From contig CM077643.1 of NCBI GenBank assembly GCA_039707465.1, forward strand, positions 41,566,105 through 41,630,104: a stretch of DNA of 64,000 nucleotides. The letters run 5' to 3'. A program made the position numbers and the translations under genes. This DNA is from Rhabdophis nuchalis. Its lineage: Eukaryota > Chordata > Lepidosauria > Squamata > Natricidae. The notes beneath the pieces are model-generated. The model ran no database searches, had not been told where the DNA came from, and saw only the letters and a list, made by a program, of their open reading frames with translations. Shown here piece by piece: positions 53,830-63,606 of this stretch. The number at the start of each line of letters is the position of its first letter. The first letter of the stretch is position 1.

Positions 53830-53908
<79 letters not shown>
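53803..53908. repeat. (TC)n microsatellite next to an exon donor
   Basis: About 50 TC units with a CCCCG interruption near 53826. In the transcript it is a (GA)n tract beginning 43 nt after the donor of the FN3 exon. Confidence 0.97.
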
Positions 53909-53911
<3 letters not shown>

Positions 53912-53951
53912 CTCTCTATCTTGCAAAAAGAAAACTGATTTCTCCCCTTAC

Positions 53952-54129
53952 CACTGTACTTGATTATACGAATGGTTGCATCTCCATCTCCAAAAATAGT
54001 GACTGGTGTCAGGCGAACTTCATAAGCCTCAGGCTTGATGAGTTCTGTCAAGTTGTAGGTTATTAATTCTCCTTTCTGGATCTTCCCATTCACAGTAATT
54101 TCCTGTTCCCACCAGCGTTGCTGTCCAGC
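53952..54129 (-). CDS. MDGA2: MDGA exon: end of fibronectin type III domain
   Basis: MDGA proteins are GPI-anchored synaptic surface proteins (Ig domains, one FN3, one MAM) that bind neuroligins; this is family knowledge. The exon is 178 nt, phase 0 at its start and one base over at its end. It reads [16 protein letters not shown], then [19 protein letters not shown], then [14 protein letters not shown]. This is the last strands of an FN3 fold, with the Y.V.L core, the G.G turn and an N-glycosylation sequon NLT. The acceptor is TTTTTCTAG just above 54129 and the donor is GTAAGG just below 53952. The remaining single G joins the microexon at 37553 to give an Ala codon. The upstream half of the FN3 domain is not seen before 64000. 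The paralogue call (MDGA2 rather than MDGA1) rests on recalled similarity and is less sure than the family. Confidence 0.88.
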
Positions 54130-54185
54130 CTAGAAAAAGACACAGGAAAACAGGAGTTGGTGATTTTTTTTTCAGGAGACACAGG

Positions 54186-54529
54186 CAGTGGTTGGATTCA
54201 GCCAGTTCGCACCTATTCAGGAGAACCGGTTGTTAACTTCCTAAATAGTTTGGAATAGTTTTGTTTTTTCCCACTTTACAGGGCAAGCAAGGAAGGCAGA
54301 AAAGAAAAATTCTGGTGTTGTTTCTAGCCTAATCTTTATTGCCCTGCTTACAGAAACTGCCTCTCCGGTTAACCCTTATTACATTGTAACTGCTAAGATG
54401 AAGCGCCCATCGATGTGAGTGAAATTGAGTTGGCCACACCCACCAAGTCACAATACCACCGAGTCATGCCTACCCAGCTGGTCATTAGGGCAGAGAACCG
54501 GTTGTTAAATTATTTGAATCCCACCACTG
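54186..54529. mobile_element. hAT MITE (GGTGGGATTCAGCC family), 344 bp
   Basis: It begins CAGTGGTTGGATTCAGCC and ends TTTGAATCCCACCACTG. The flanks GACACAGG (54178-54185) and GACCCATG (54530-54537) agree at 6 of 8. It lies 56 bp upstream of the FN3 exon acceptor in the transcript. Confidence 0.85.
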
Positions 54530-54654
54530 GACCCATGCCACCATGCAAATTCCCATGATGACATATGCAACAATAAACAAGCAAACATAAATATAGATGA
54601 AATCATTAATTCTCACCAGACTTTGGTGAATTAATTCTTGAGAATGGATATAAG

Positions 54655-55115
54655 TCTACTGAATGATTTTTCTTTTTATCTGCGGGATCGCATCCTGACC
54701 CATACATCTCTGCGGCTGATTCACTCCCACAGAGAGGAACTTCTCCGGGTGCCGTACACTAGGCTGTGCCAGCGGGCGATGCCCAGGGGAAGGGCCTTCT
54801 CTGTGGCAGGCCCGACCCTCTGGAACGACCTTCCCCCCGAAATTAGAACAACTACGGACCTCTGCTCCTTCCGTCAAAAATTAAAAACACACTTTTTCTG
54901 CTTGGTCGGCCTAGGATAATCAACTGTTTTTAGGGTTTTTAACGATTAATTTTTAGTTTTAATATGGGATTTTAGCGCAGGGTTAGTTTAATTTTATTTT
55001 ATATTGTACTATGTTTGTGATTTTATATGTATTTTAAATTCCCTGTGCCCCGCCTCGAGTCCCTTCGGGGAGAGAGAGCGGGTTATAAATTAAAATTTAT
55101 TTATTTTATTTATTT
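54655..55115 (+). mobile_element. L2/CR1-like LINE 3' end
   Basis: Frame 54638-54919 includes YLRDRILTHTSLRLIHSHRE, LCQRAMPRGRAFSVAGPTLW and NDLPPEIRTTTDLCSFRQKL. The 3' UTR ends CCGCCTCGAGTCCCTTCGGG and an ATTTATTTTATTT tail. Confidence 0.9.
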
Positions 55116-55119
55116 TAGT

Positions 55120-56560
55120 TCCATTTATATTTCTCAATCAGGGATGAGAATATCTGATCTGAACCAGAGCAACAGCAAGTGGTGTTGAACACATATAAGA
55201 AAGGTTGAATTAAATATAAGTAGATCAACAAGAGCCACTATATTGTGGTTGTTTTGGGAAACACCCTTTGAAATAAATGGGGACCGAACAAATATGTTGG
55301 GAAATAGTTATCGTCATTTTAAGTACAGTAACTTTACGTACAGACATATTTTCTGGTTTACAATTTTTGATCTTCCTCCTGCTCTACATTCCTTCTTTTA
55401 TATTGTTCTACCTAAGCTGATTTTTTTCTCCTTATTTCCAATTTTATTACAAATAGAAGCCTAAACTTTGATTCAGGGCAGCAGTTTCTTTGTTCCGTCA
55501 ATGTTACTAGAAAATAAATGTGAGGCAACCCATTCAATATTTTTCATATATTTTAAGTGTTCTTGGCAGTTTTTGTCTTTCAGTGATGGAATGTTTTCCT
55601 CAGTCTGATATAGAAAGAACACCAACGTAACTTATTATTATAGATTTGCCAATAAAGAAAGAAATGGCTGTGTGTGTATTTTTTTAAAGAAATAAACTCA
55701 TTCAGCAACTGCTTTGTTCCATGTTAATTTGTACAAGGAACCAAAGTGCAAGCCAGACAAAACAATTCCATTTGTCAAATTTGATCCATAAGAACAAAAG
55801 GCAGAGCCCATAAAATCGTTCCACTCCATATCTTTTAGCTGGAGGAATCACTCTATCATTTAGAATAGATACATTCTCCCTAACCCCATATAGATAGTAC
55901 ATGTTAAAGTTCATTGTTGAAGATATGCAAGATATATGTGGTAACATATGGTAGATATTCAGCTTCAAGATGTAATTGTGGCATTTCAAAACCATTTCCA
56001 CTGGACTTTTTTCTATACCTGCTTTCTTTAGCTGGCACTTTTCAGATATTTTAGACCACAGAACCCAGAATATATACAGTAATCCACATGATAGTAGAAA
56101 TACTTCTAAAGGTTGCCAGGTTTGGAAAGGCTGATCTACACAAATCCTATCAACAGCCACACCCACTCTTATCTAAATTACAAAGGTTTCCTGGCCCATA
56201 GATTGGTTTGTTGTCCAGCTGCTATGTTCAATTGATATGCTTCCATTAACTCAAAATCCAGAAGTCATTATTTTCTTTTGAAGAGAAGGAGTTGATATAG
56301 TGCTTTAAAAGTTTTCATAATGGTTTGTATTCGCTTCCCCCAGAGTTTATACTCAGTATCGATGTATTTTATTCAGTTTTTAAAATCACACATGGTTACT
56401 AATTGTATGTTGGTAAACTTGATAAAGTTTACACTGCGATACACAGCTTCTTTTTTCTTTTAATTTGGCATTCAGCCCTTTTGCATGCATGATTAGAAAT
56501 ATTAAAATATTGATTGGCACAGAACTGAAGACACCAATTGATGCTATTATATATGGAAAA
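55120..56560. other. Intronic sequence without recognised features
   Basis: Holds the 154-residue minus-strand frame 56166-55702. It has no recognised domain, is not FN3-like, and has no splice phase that fits the gene. Confidence 0.4.
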
Positions 56561-56565
56561 TAGCA

Positions 56566-56652
56566 GAGGTGGGATTCAGCCGGTTTGTACCGGTTTGGGT
56601 GAACCAGTTAACTTTTTGCGCAGTTCAGAGAACTGGCTGATCCCACCACTGT
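56566..56652. mobile_element. Short copy of the GGTGGGATTCAGCC hAT family
   Basis: It begins CAGAGGTGGGATTCAGCC and ends GGCTGATCCCACCACTG within 87 bp. GTGAACCAGTTAACTTTTTG lies between. No target duplication seen, so this may be an internal part of a larger rearranged copy. Confidence 0.6.
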
Positions 56653-56654
56653 CT

Positions 56655-57200
56655 GGGCCCTCCCCTCCCCGAAATTCCAGCCACTCCTTATCTTGCATCG
56701 CCCACCTTGGTCGGTGCCTAGAGTCAGGCCCCCAGCATAGATGTTGCTGCTCTCTGGCTCTCTAGTTTCAACCATGCGGCCCACGTGGCCCAGCTCGCTT
56801 GCCTGCCTTGGCCCCGGACTCCCACCTGGTCCAGCTCCCTGCCTGGTGAGCCTTTACGTAGCAACAGCATTCTGCCTTTGTCACAGTATATTTCCTCTCA
56901 AGGCAGCTCTCACCTCCTGTCACTACTCTCAGCCTTTGTTGATGCAGCTGGGCATCAACAGCAGTGAGCTGCTCTCCACCCTGAGACACTGGCCTGCTGC
57001 CACCACCTTTTCCTCATTGCCGGCCGGAACAGCCTGCCGCTGTCTCACTGCCAACCCAAATGGCATGCCGCTGCCTCCTCATTGCAGCCTGAATGGCCTG
57101 CAGTCGCCATACTTCCTCATTGCTAGCTTGAACAGCCTGCCGTCACCACCATCTCCTCAATGCCAGCCCAAAGAGCTTCCCACTCACATTTTTGGGTAGC
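56655..57200. repeat. GC-rich segment with GGCCTG-type internal repeats
   Basis: Units like CTCCTCATTGCCGGCC...AACAGCCTGCCGC recur about four times between 56990 and 57170. The plus-strand frame 56741-57199 follows composition and has no domain. It may be the interior of the hAT-like element to its left. Confidence 0.45.
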
Positions 57201-57204
57201 ATGA

Positions 57205-57490
57205 TCTTATTGATCCCCAAATGGCTTTCTGAATAGGTATCCAAGAATGTTGTAAGAGGAGGTGGCATAGGGCTTAAGCTATTCCAAAGGAGCAGGACCA
57301 TAATTGAAAAGGGTCAAGTCCTACGTTTTTGAAGATTGATTATTTATTTACTTGTATCTTGCCTTTATTATTTCTGCAAATAACTCAAAGTGGCAAGCAT
57401 ATCCAACACATCTTTCTTCTCCTATTTTCCACACAACAACCCTGAGAGCGGTTGACTGGCTCAAGGCCACCCAGTTGACTTTCATGGTTT
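57205..57490. other. Unclassified intronic sequence
   Basis: Contains GCTCAAGGCCACCCAGTTGA, similar to the old repeat at 13490. Confidence 0.35.
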
Positions 57491-57494
57491 GTTT

Positions 57495-57990
57495 GTTAAT
57501 TTGTTTGTTTATTTAATTTATATTATGGCTTATTCTCCCACGATGACTCAAGTTTAAAGAATATAAAACCACATTTAAAATAATAAAAACTAAAAAAAAA
57601 GAATCAAATAAATTAATATAGTACAATATAATAAAATCAACTCCACCCCTTGCCCTGTCAACAGCAGATTACACGAGCCATTTAATGTTCTCCATCCTGC
57701 TCTGGGTTCAGGTCCACTGGCAGAATCAGGTCTTCAATGTCTTCCGGAAGAGTATTAGAATGGGGACCATTCTAATCTCTGGGGGAATGATGTTCCAGAG
57801 AGAGGGAGCCACCATGGAAACGGCCCTTCTTCTGGATCCCACCAGGTGTATCTCCCTAGGGGATGGGACCTGCAACATTTCCTGCCTCCCCACTCTGATG
57901 GGTCAAGTAGCTGTGACCAGCAAGAGACAGTCCCTCAGATAACCTAGTCCCAAGCCATGAAGGGCTTTAAAGGTGACAACCGGCACCTTC
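57495..57990 (-). mobile_element. L2/CR1-like LINE 3' end (second subfamily)
   Basis: Plus-strand landmarks TTTATTTAATTTATATTATG, ACCACATTTAAAATAAT, GGGAATGATGTTCCAGAGAG and CCATGAAGGGCTTTAAAGGT are the reverse of a LINE C-terminus and UTR. Minus-strand pieces read PLSLEHHSPRD-like and LILPVDLNPEQDGE. It is the counterpart of 61670-62140. Confidence 0.75.
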
Positions 57991-57999
57991 CAATTTCAC

Positions 58000-59340
58000 T
58001 AAGATATTGTGGTCTTTTCTTCCCTGAATGTAGCAGAGGTTACACAACTCTTTGTTGAAGATGCCTAATTTAGTTTCTGCCCTGCATCTTATGAGTCTTT
58101 CTATTTTTATTCCTTCATACCACAGTAAGTGAATTTATAGGATATTAAATAATTTTCTCTGGCAGGGTCATTTTGATTCAAATATATTAGCACCTCAGAG
58201 AATCTTTAATAAACGTTGGTTGCAAATAACTGCTGTTACAAATGTAATTCAGGAGTTCATTAATTCCCAGAGCCTGGACTTGTCCTATTATTCACCACCG
58301 CTGAAATCCACAGGACTGTTAACAAGGTTTTAAAGCAAGTGTTGTGGGTCAGGGGTGTCTATTTTCTCACAGACCATGTGCTCAATATTTGAAACTTACC
58401 AAGTTTCAAAGAATTGTGAATTTTTGTACATGGGTGATGATAAGAGACTTTAATTCACAACACCAGTAGGATAAATCAGCACCAGATTTGCAGCAACAAA
58501 CTGTTGTAAAATATGATTTAGGCCTTTTCAACAAAAGGGCAAGAAAGAAAACTTGGAATAAACTCTTCAAACTGTTTTCCAGATTTTTTTTTCTACACAA
58601 TTTTGATGTTATATCATGAAATATACATCAGGTTTTTTGTTTCCTTGATGCACCCTTTAAGGATAATTGTGTACAAGGCATAATTTGTAATATAAATTTT
58701 ATTTAATTTGATATATTCATTCCTCTATTTTCAAAGCTCTTAATCAGAAAGGTAATCTTTTTCAGATTGTGGGTCATACTTGACCTTTCAATGATGTGCC
58801 ATTGTTATCTTCCCAAAAGTGGTGAAACCAAGACAAAGAAATGGACTTTGTTACAACAGAAACCTCAATTTTAATGTACTTGATTGGATGCAATTAAAAT
58901 TAATTATATAAAATTATTCACAATGTACTTAATGATTCCCCTCTGTCACACTGAGTTTCAGTACCCTAGTAAGTTTTGGAAACCTCAGATTGTGATTCTT
59001 CTCTCAAGTTACTGATCTATAATATCATAGAATTGGTAACACAGTGGCTACTAGGGTTATGGAAACTATTTTGAGTCCCACTTCATCCCTGTGTGCTTAT
59101 TTCAATGAGTGGCAAGGTGTTCATTTTTCTTTGAAGGCTGAGAGTGGTGTCAGGTTCCAAAAACCTTTGTGATTCTTCCAAGCATGTGTCCTTATTGCTC
59201 CTCACCCGTAGTCAGAATCTTGCCAAACTAAAGCATGCTAACACCCCAGAAATATTATGGGAACTAGGGAGGAGCCATCTTCCCCTTCTTTCGCTCACAC
59301 AAACTACCTGAATTGAGTCGTCATTTGCTTTTTCTGAAAT
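58000..59340. other. Intronic sequence without recognised features
   Basis: Long AT-rich stretch. The frame 58406-58600 (minus) has no domain. Confidence 0.35.
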
Positions 59341-59344
59341 TCAC

Positions 59345-59445
59345 TCTCCTCTCCTCTCCTCTACCGCCCCGAGTCCCCATGGGGGAGAGGGGGCAGTCTA
59401 TAAATTTAATAAAATAAATAAAAAATAAAATAAAAATAAAATACA
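59345..59445 (+). mobile_element. LINE 3' end with A-rich tail
   Basis: CCGCCCCGAGTCCCCATGGG, then GAGAGGGGGCAGTCTATAAA followed by AATAAAATAAATAAAA. Only the last 100 bases of the element are present. Confidence 0.75.
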
Positions 59446-59449
59446 GGCT

Positions 59450-59825
59450 ATATTCAATTACAACTGGCTACTCTTGAAGCCCTTCTCTGATATTCTGAAG
59501 CATGCACAGAACATACTTCTGCTGAGCTTTACCTCTCTGAAGCTTACTAGGTTTATCTTTACAAGGTGTGGTTCCAGTTAAATATAAACATGGAAATCTT
59601 GTTCTGAATGAAAAATGAATAAGACAAGAAAAGATAGGAGATTAGAGAAAAAAAGGGACAAGGCTTGAAATGCATGCAACTCAACTCTGACACACGAAGG
59701 ATAAGTGCCCTTAGCTATTGAAAAATAGGACCTTTTGCTCTAAGACTCTCCCATGAAAACAAGACGTTTTGAAAAGGCACGCACAGTTCATCACAAAGGG
59801 ATTGTGATTATATATATCACAGTAG
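59450..59825. other. Unclassified intronic sequence
   Basis: No feature recognised. Confidence 0.35.
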
Positions 59826-59826
59826 G

Positions 59827-60118
59827 GATGTGGTGGCTCAGTGGCTAAGACGCTGAGCTTGTCGATCAGAAAGGTTGGCAGTTCAGCAGTTCAAATCCCT
59901 AGTGCTGCGTAACAGAGTGAGCCCCCGCTTCTGCCAACCTAGCAGTTTGAAAGCAAGTAAAAATGCTAGTAGAAAAATAGGGACAGGCCAGCCACATGAC
60001 GACGGAGATGTCTTGAGGCAGCGCTGGCTCTTCAGCTTTGAAACGGAGATGAGCACCACTCCCTAGAGTCGGGAACGACTAGCACATATGTGTGAGGGGA
60101 ACCTTTACCTTTAACTTA
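59827..60118 (+). mobile_element. Full-length tRNA-derived SINE with BovB-like tail
   Basis: The head has a pol III A box (TGGTGGCTCAGTGGCTAAGA) and a B box (CAGTTCAAATCCCTAG). The body has CCGCTTCTGCCAACCTAGCA and GACGACGGAGATGTC. The tail AGAGTCGGGAACGACTAGCA then CACATATGTGTGAGGGGAAC and ACCTTTACCTTTA is of the kind shared with BovB LINEs. This fits Sauria/Squam-type SINEs by family knowledge. Confidence 0.88.
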
Positions 60119-60189
60119 GTACCCAGGCAATCTATTAACTTGTAATCAGGTTGTTGTTGGCAAGAATAAGTTATTGAAGGGATGAATAA

Positions 60190-60545
60190 GGGATCAAGCT
60201 GTGTGGCAGCTTCCCTACCTGGGCTCCTGGACCTCACTGCAGGGCTGGTGGTGGAGTTCCTCAGGCTTATAGCTCTGAGGGATTTCAACTTATCCCTGGA
60301 GGTGGGTGGGATCAGAGGTAGCCTGGGATTTAATGGAGACCATGACTTCCATGGACCTGTCCCAGTTTATCCAGGGCCCTACTAGGAATAGTGGTCACAC
60401 ACCCGATTTGGTGTTCTTGTTGGAGCAGTGCCTATGTGACCTGGAATTGGTGGACTTGTCTTTGGCCCCCCTGTCATGGTCAGATCACAGTCTGGTGGTA
60501 ATGAGTTTCTTGAGAACTGTACCCCCCCACCCCCACTCCACCCTG
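60190..60545 (+). mobile_element. LINE endonuclease fragment
   Basis: Pieces LRDFNLSLE (from GDFN), FMETMTSMDLSQFIQGPTR and HTPDLVFL, then LAPLSWSDHSLVVMSF fit the APE endonuclease end of L2/CR1-like LINEs (GDFN ... HTLDLIF ... LSWSDH). Some frames shift between them. Compare 63610-64000. Confidence 0.8.
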
Positions 60546-60549
60546 CATG

Positions 60550-61665
60550 CACAGAGAGGCAGGACCTATTAGATTGGTCTGCCCCCAGTGACTTGCTGGT
60601 GTGAGGCTGCAATTGTATAACTGAAACATTACCTGATGCTTTGAACATGCACTTGGGAGCCCCATCTTGTCCTCTTTGATACACCACTTCTGTCTCCAAA
60701 CCAACTGCTTCCAAGCTTCCCAACTGAAGCAGGTTCATCCCCAGAAATAATGGTTTGTGATATGAGCTGCCACTTATAGCATATGTTGTATTAAGAGACA
60801 CGTGCAAGTTATGTCCCTGTTGTATTAGTTCCAAGGGATGGGTGAGATGAAGGGGGCAAGGACCTCAAATTTATCCATTCTTCTAAATTGCATCTGTTTC
60901 CATCTCTTTCCTAACTCTACCTCTGAAGACACCATTAAAATAACATCAAACAATTTGACGAATGCATCTTACCTATGCAGTACTGAAAAAGGAACAGATG
61001 TTATGATGGGGAACAGTACTATGTAAACAAGAATATAACTGGTTGCCAATCCAATTTTCCCCCAAAGAACTCTATCAATTGGATGTATATATTCACCCAT
61101 TCCCACCTCCCTCTGGCATATTTCTAGTTTACCCTGTTTTAAATAAATGTATTCTGTCAGTAGAACATCTGCCATCAAAATAAACAACATAATGGTAGAA
61201 GATCTCCAGAGACCATTCTTGTTGCTGTCACAGTCTTGGGAAGAACCAAAATACTAAGGGCTGTGGAAAATTTATTTAGTTTAGGATAATGGCTCAAAGT
61301 CATACAACTGGCAGCATCAAGTCAACCTCGGCTGATCCACCATAGTTTAAACAAGATCAAACCTAGTACTAGGAGAAGAAATCATCAGGAAATATCAGGG
61401 CAATAAAATAGACTGTGAAATCTAAATCATTCCTGAAGGAAGGATAAAGTGAAACGCTTGTTGAAAAGGTGAAGGTGTAGACATGTCCTTGCAGTCCCAT
61501 CTGATTTTGGGAAGACTTTGGTTTTTTTAAATCCAGATATCAAGTTTCTGGGTAGTTTGACAGCTTTCCCATCTCTGGTAATTAGTCCACCCATTGATGC
61601 TGTGTGAGGCTTTCCCTCCACTCTTTTTATAGCCATGGAGTAGACTACAACCAACACATTACCTT
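60550..61665. other. Intronic sequence without recognised features
   Basis: The frame 60834-60382 (minus, 150 aa) is partly antisense to the LINE fragment and has no domain. Confidence 0.35.
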
Positions 61666-61669
61666 TGTT

Positions 61670-62140
61670 TCTAGCTTTTTCCTCCCTTCATGGCTTGGGA
61701 CCAGGTTATCTGAGGAACTGTCTCTTGCCGGTCACATCTACCCGACCCATCAGGGTGGGGAGGGTGGGAAAGTTGTGGGTCCCATCCTCTAGGGAGATAC
61801 ACTTGGTGGGATGCTGAAGACCTGGTTCTGCCAGCGGGTCTGAAGAACCCAGAGTGGGATGGAGCCCATTAAATGGGTCGTGTTATCTGATGTTGCTGGG
61901 TCAGGGTGGGTGGGGGGTGGGACGAGGGGGTGAATTTGTTATATTGTACTATATTAAATTATATGATTCTTTTTGTTGGTTTTTATTGTTTTAAATGTGG
62001 TTTTATATTCTATAAGCCACCTTGAGTCACCATGGGCGAATAGGCAGAAATATTAAATAAAAAAATAAAAAAAAAATAAAAAAAATAAAAAAAAATAATA
62101 AAATAAAAAAAATAAACAAACAAACAAACAAACAAATAAA
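61670..62140 (+). mobile_element. L2/CR1-like LINE 3' end (second subfamily)
   Basis: CATGGCTTGGGACCAGGTTA, then GAGGAACTGTCTCTTGCCGG, CGACCCATCAGGGTGGGGAG, and a UTR with CACCTTGAGTCACCATGGG. The tail is AAATAAAAAAATAAAA to 62145, including CAAACAAACAAA units. Confidence 0.75.
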
Positions 62141-62147
62141 TAAATAA
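62065..62147. repeat. A-rich (AAAT/CAAA)n tail
   Basis: Runs of AAATAAAAAA, then about five CAAA units and AATA units. Confidence 0.9.
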
Positions 62148-62149
62148 TC

Positions 62150-62435
62150 CACACTTCTTTTCATGAGCCAGCTTCTTTGCACAGTTTTAAATGTTTTATT
62201 TATTCCATCAGATTTTTCATTCAGTCAGATGCTTCAAGGAAAGTTGAGACTGGAGTCTTTATTAAACACAAATATCAGTTTGGCCCTGGCATTTCTCTGC
62301 TATTCTTGTGAGTCCTCAAGGTTTAAAAATCAAATGTATCAGAGTTTGTTGAGGATCTCAACATTTGTTTAGGAGTTCAATTCTAAGCACTGGTCTTGAC
62401 CTTTAAAGATTTAAAGGAAATCTGAGGTATGTCCT
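62150..62435. other. Unclassified intronic sequence
   Basis: Nothing recognised. Confidence 0.3.
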
Positions 62436-62499
62436 CCACAAATACAAACCTGTCTGCATGCACACTGAGATGGAAAAATTGAAAACCACACACACACAC

Positions 62500-62830
62500 A
62501 CAAAAGACAAAACACATTCCCCCATCAATCAATCAATCAATCAATCAGCTCAACATAAATCAACACAAAGATTAACATTGGCTCAACAGTCAAGAAGTAA
62601 ACAATACCATAAACAAAGAATTGCCAACCAAACCAACAGTAAACAGCCCAACCAAAGAGCCTGCAAGACCATTCCCAACACTGACAGGGTAAGCCACTAG
62701 AACATAAATTGAGAGCAAAACCTACTCTCTACTAACACCCATGATGTTACCTAGTTTGGGTGATGAAATGTCTGCAAGAAAACATCAAATCTCAGAGAGA
62801 ACCAAGGACCCCTAATAATGAGACTTTTAT
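62500..62830 (+). mobile_element. Penelope-like element 3' end
   Basis: The sequence after an (AATC)n run (62523-62548) ends in GTAAGCCACTAGAACATAAA, then TTGAGAGCAAAACCTACTCT and GATGTTACCTAGTTTGGGTG. This is the same terminal segment seen at 38836-38936 and inverted at 37735. Here it has no partner copy in the window. Confidence 0.7.
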
Positions 62831-62883
62831 TGTATAAACCACTAGAAGTAATCCATAGCTGGTGGAAAGTAAAGAAAGTAAAG

Positions 62884-62952
62884 AAATTCATTCATTCATT
62901 CATGCAACACAACGCAACACAATGCAACGCAACGCAATACAATACAATAGCA
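62884..62952. repeat. (ATTC)n and (AACRC)n repeats at CR1 tail
   Basis: Five ATTC units followed by about ten pentamers of AACAC, AACGC and AATAC type, immediately adjoining a minus-strand CR1 3' end. Confidence 0.88.
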
Positions 62953-63606
62953 AAGTGGGAAGGGACCTTGGAGGTCTTCTAGTCCAACCCCCTGCCTAGG
63001 CAGGAAACCCTATACCGTTCAGACAAATGGCTATCCAACATCTTCTTAAAGACTTCCAGGGTTGGGGCATTCACAACTTCTGGAGGCAAGCTGTTCCACT
63101 GATTAATTGTTCTGTCAGGAAATTTCTCCTCAGTTCTAAATTGTTTCTCTCCTTGATTAGTTTCCACCCATTGCTTCTTGTCATACCTTCAGGTGCTCTG
63201 GAGAATAGTTTGACTCTCTCTTGTTTGTGGCAACCCCTGAGATATTGGAACACTGCTATCATGTCTCCCCTAGTCCTTCTTTTCATTAAACTAGAAATAC
63301 CCAGTTCCTGCAACCATTCTTCATATGTTTTAGTCTCCAGTCCCCTAAGCATCTTTGTTGCTCTTCTCTGCACTCTTTCTAGAGTCTCCACATCTTTTCT
63401 ACATTGTGGCGACCAAAACTGAATGCAGTATTACAAGTCTGGTTTTACCAAGGCCTTATAAAGTGGTATTAACACTTCACATGATCTTGATTCTATCCCT
63501 CTGTTTATGTAGCCTAGAACTGTGTTGGCTTTTTTTGGCAGCTGCTGCACACTGCTGGCTCATAGTTAAATGGTTCTCCACTAGGAATCGAAGAACCCTG
63601 TCACAG
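62953..63606 (-). mobile_element. CR1 LINE, 3' part
   Basis: Reverse-strand frames 63391-63071 and 63167-62979 give METLERVQRRATKMLRGLET, GISSLMKRRTRGDMIAVFQY, GWKLIKERNNLELRRNFLT, then INQWNSLPPEVVNAPTLEVF and DSHLSE. A short deletion removes VRT and shifts frame. Upstream coding to 63606 is recognisable (AAAAKKANTVLG type). The 5' end is cut by the LINE at 63607. Confidence 0.93.

Noticed and set aside
53621..54066. Plus-strand ORFs of 105 and 111 residues rich in Ser-Leu
   Set aside because: They are translations of the (TC)n microsatellite and lie antisense to the FN3 exon.
55702..56166. 154-residue minus-strand ORF as an upstream MDGA exon
   Set aside because: No FN3 or Ig motif, no convincing splice phase, and a hydrophobic composition expected of AT-rich DNA.
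56741..57199. 152-residue plus-strand ORF in GC-rich DNA
   Set aside because: Made of short internal DNA repeats; no domain; adjoins a hAT end.
59827..59910. Possible tRNA gene
   Set aside because: A and B boxes are present, but it is the head of a SINE with a long body and BovB-like tail. The same applies to 32085, 44960 and 46368.
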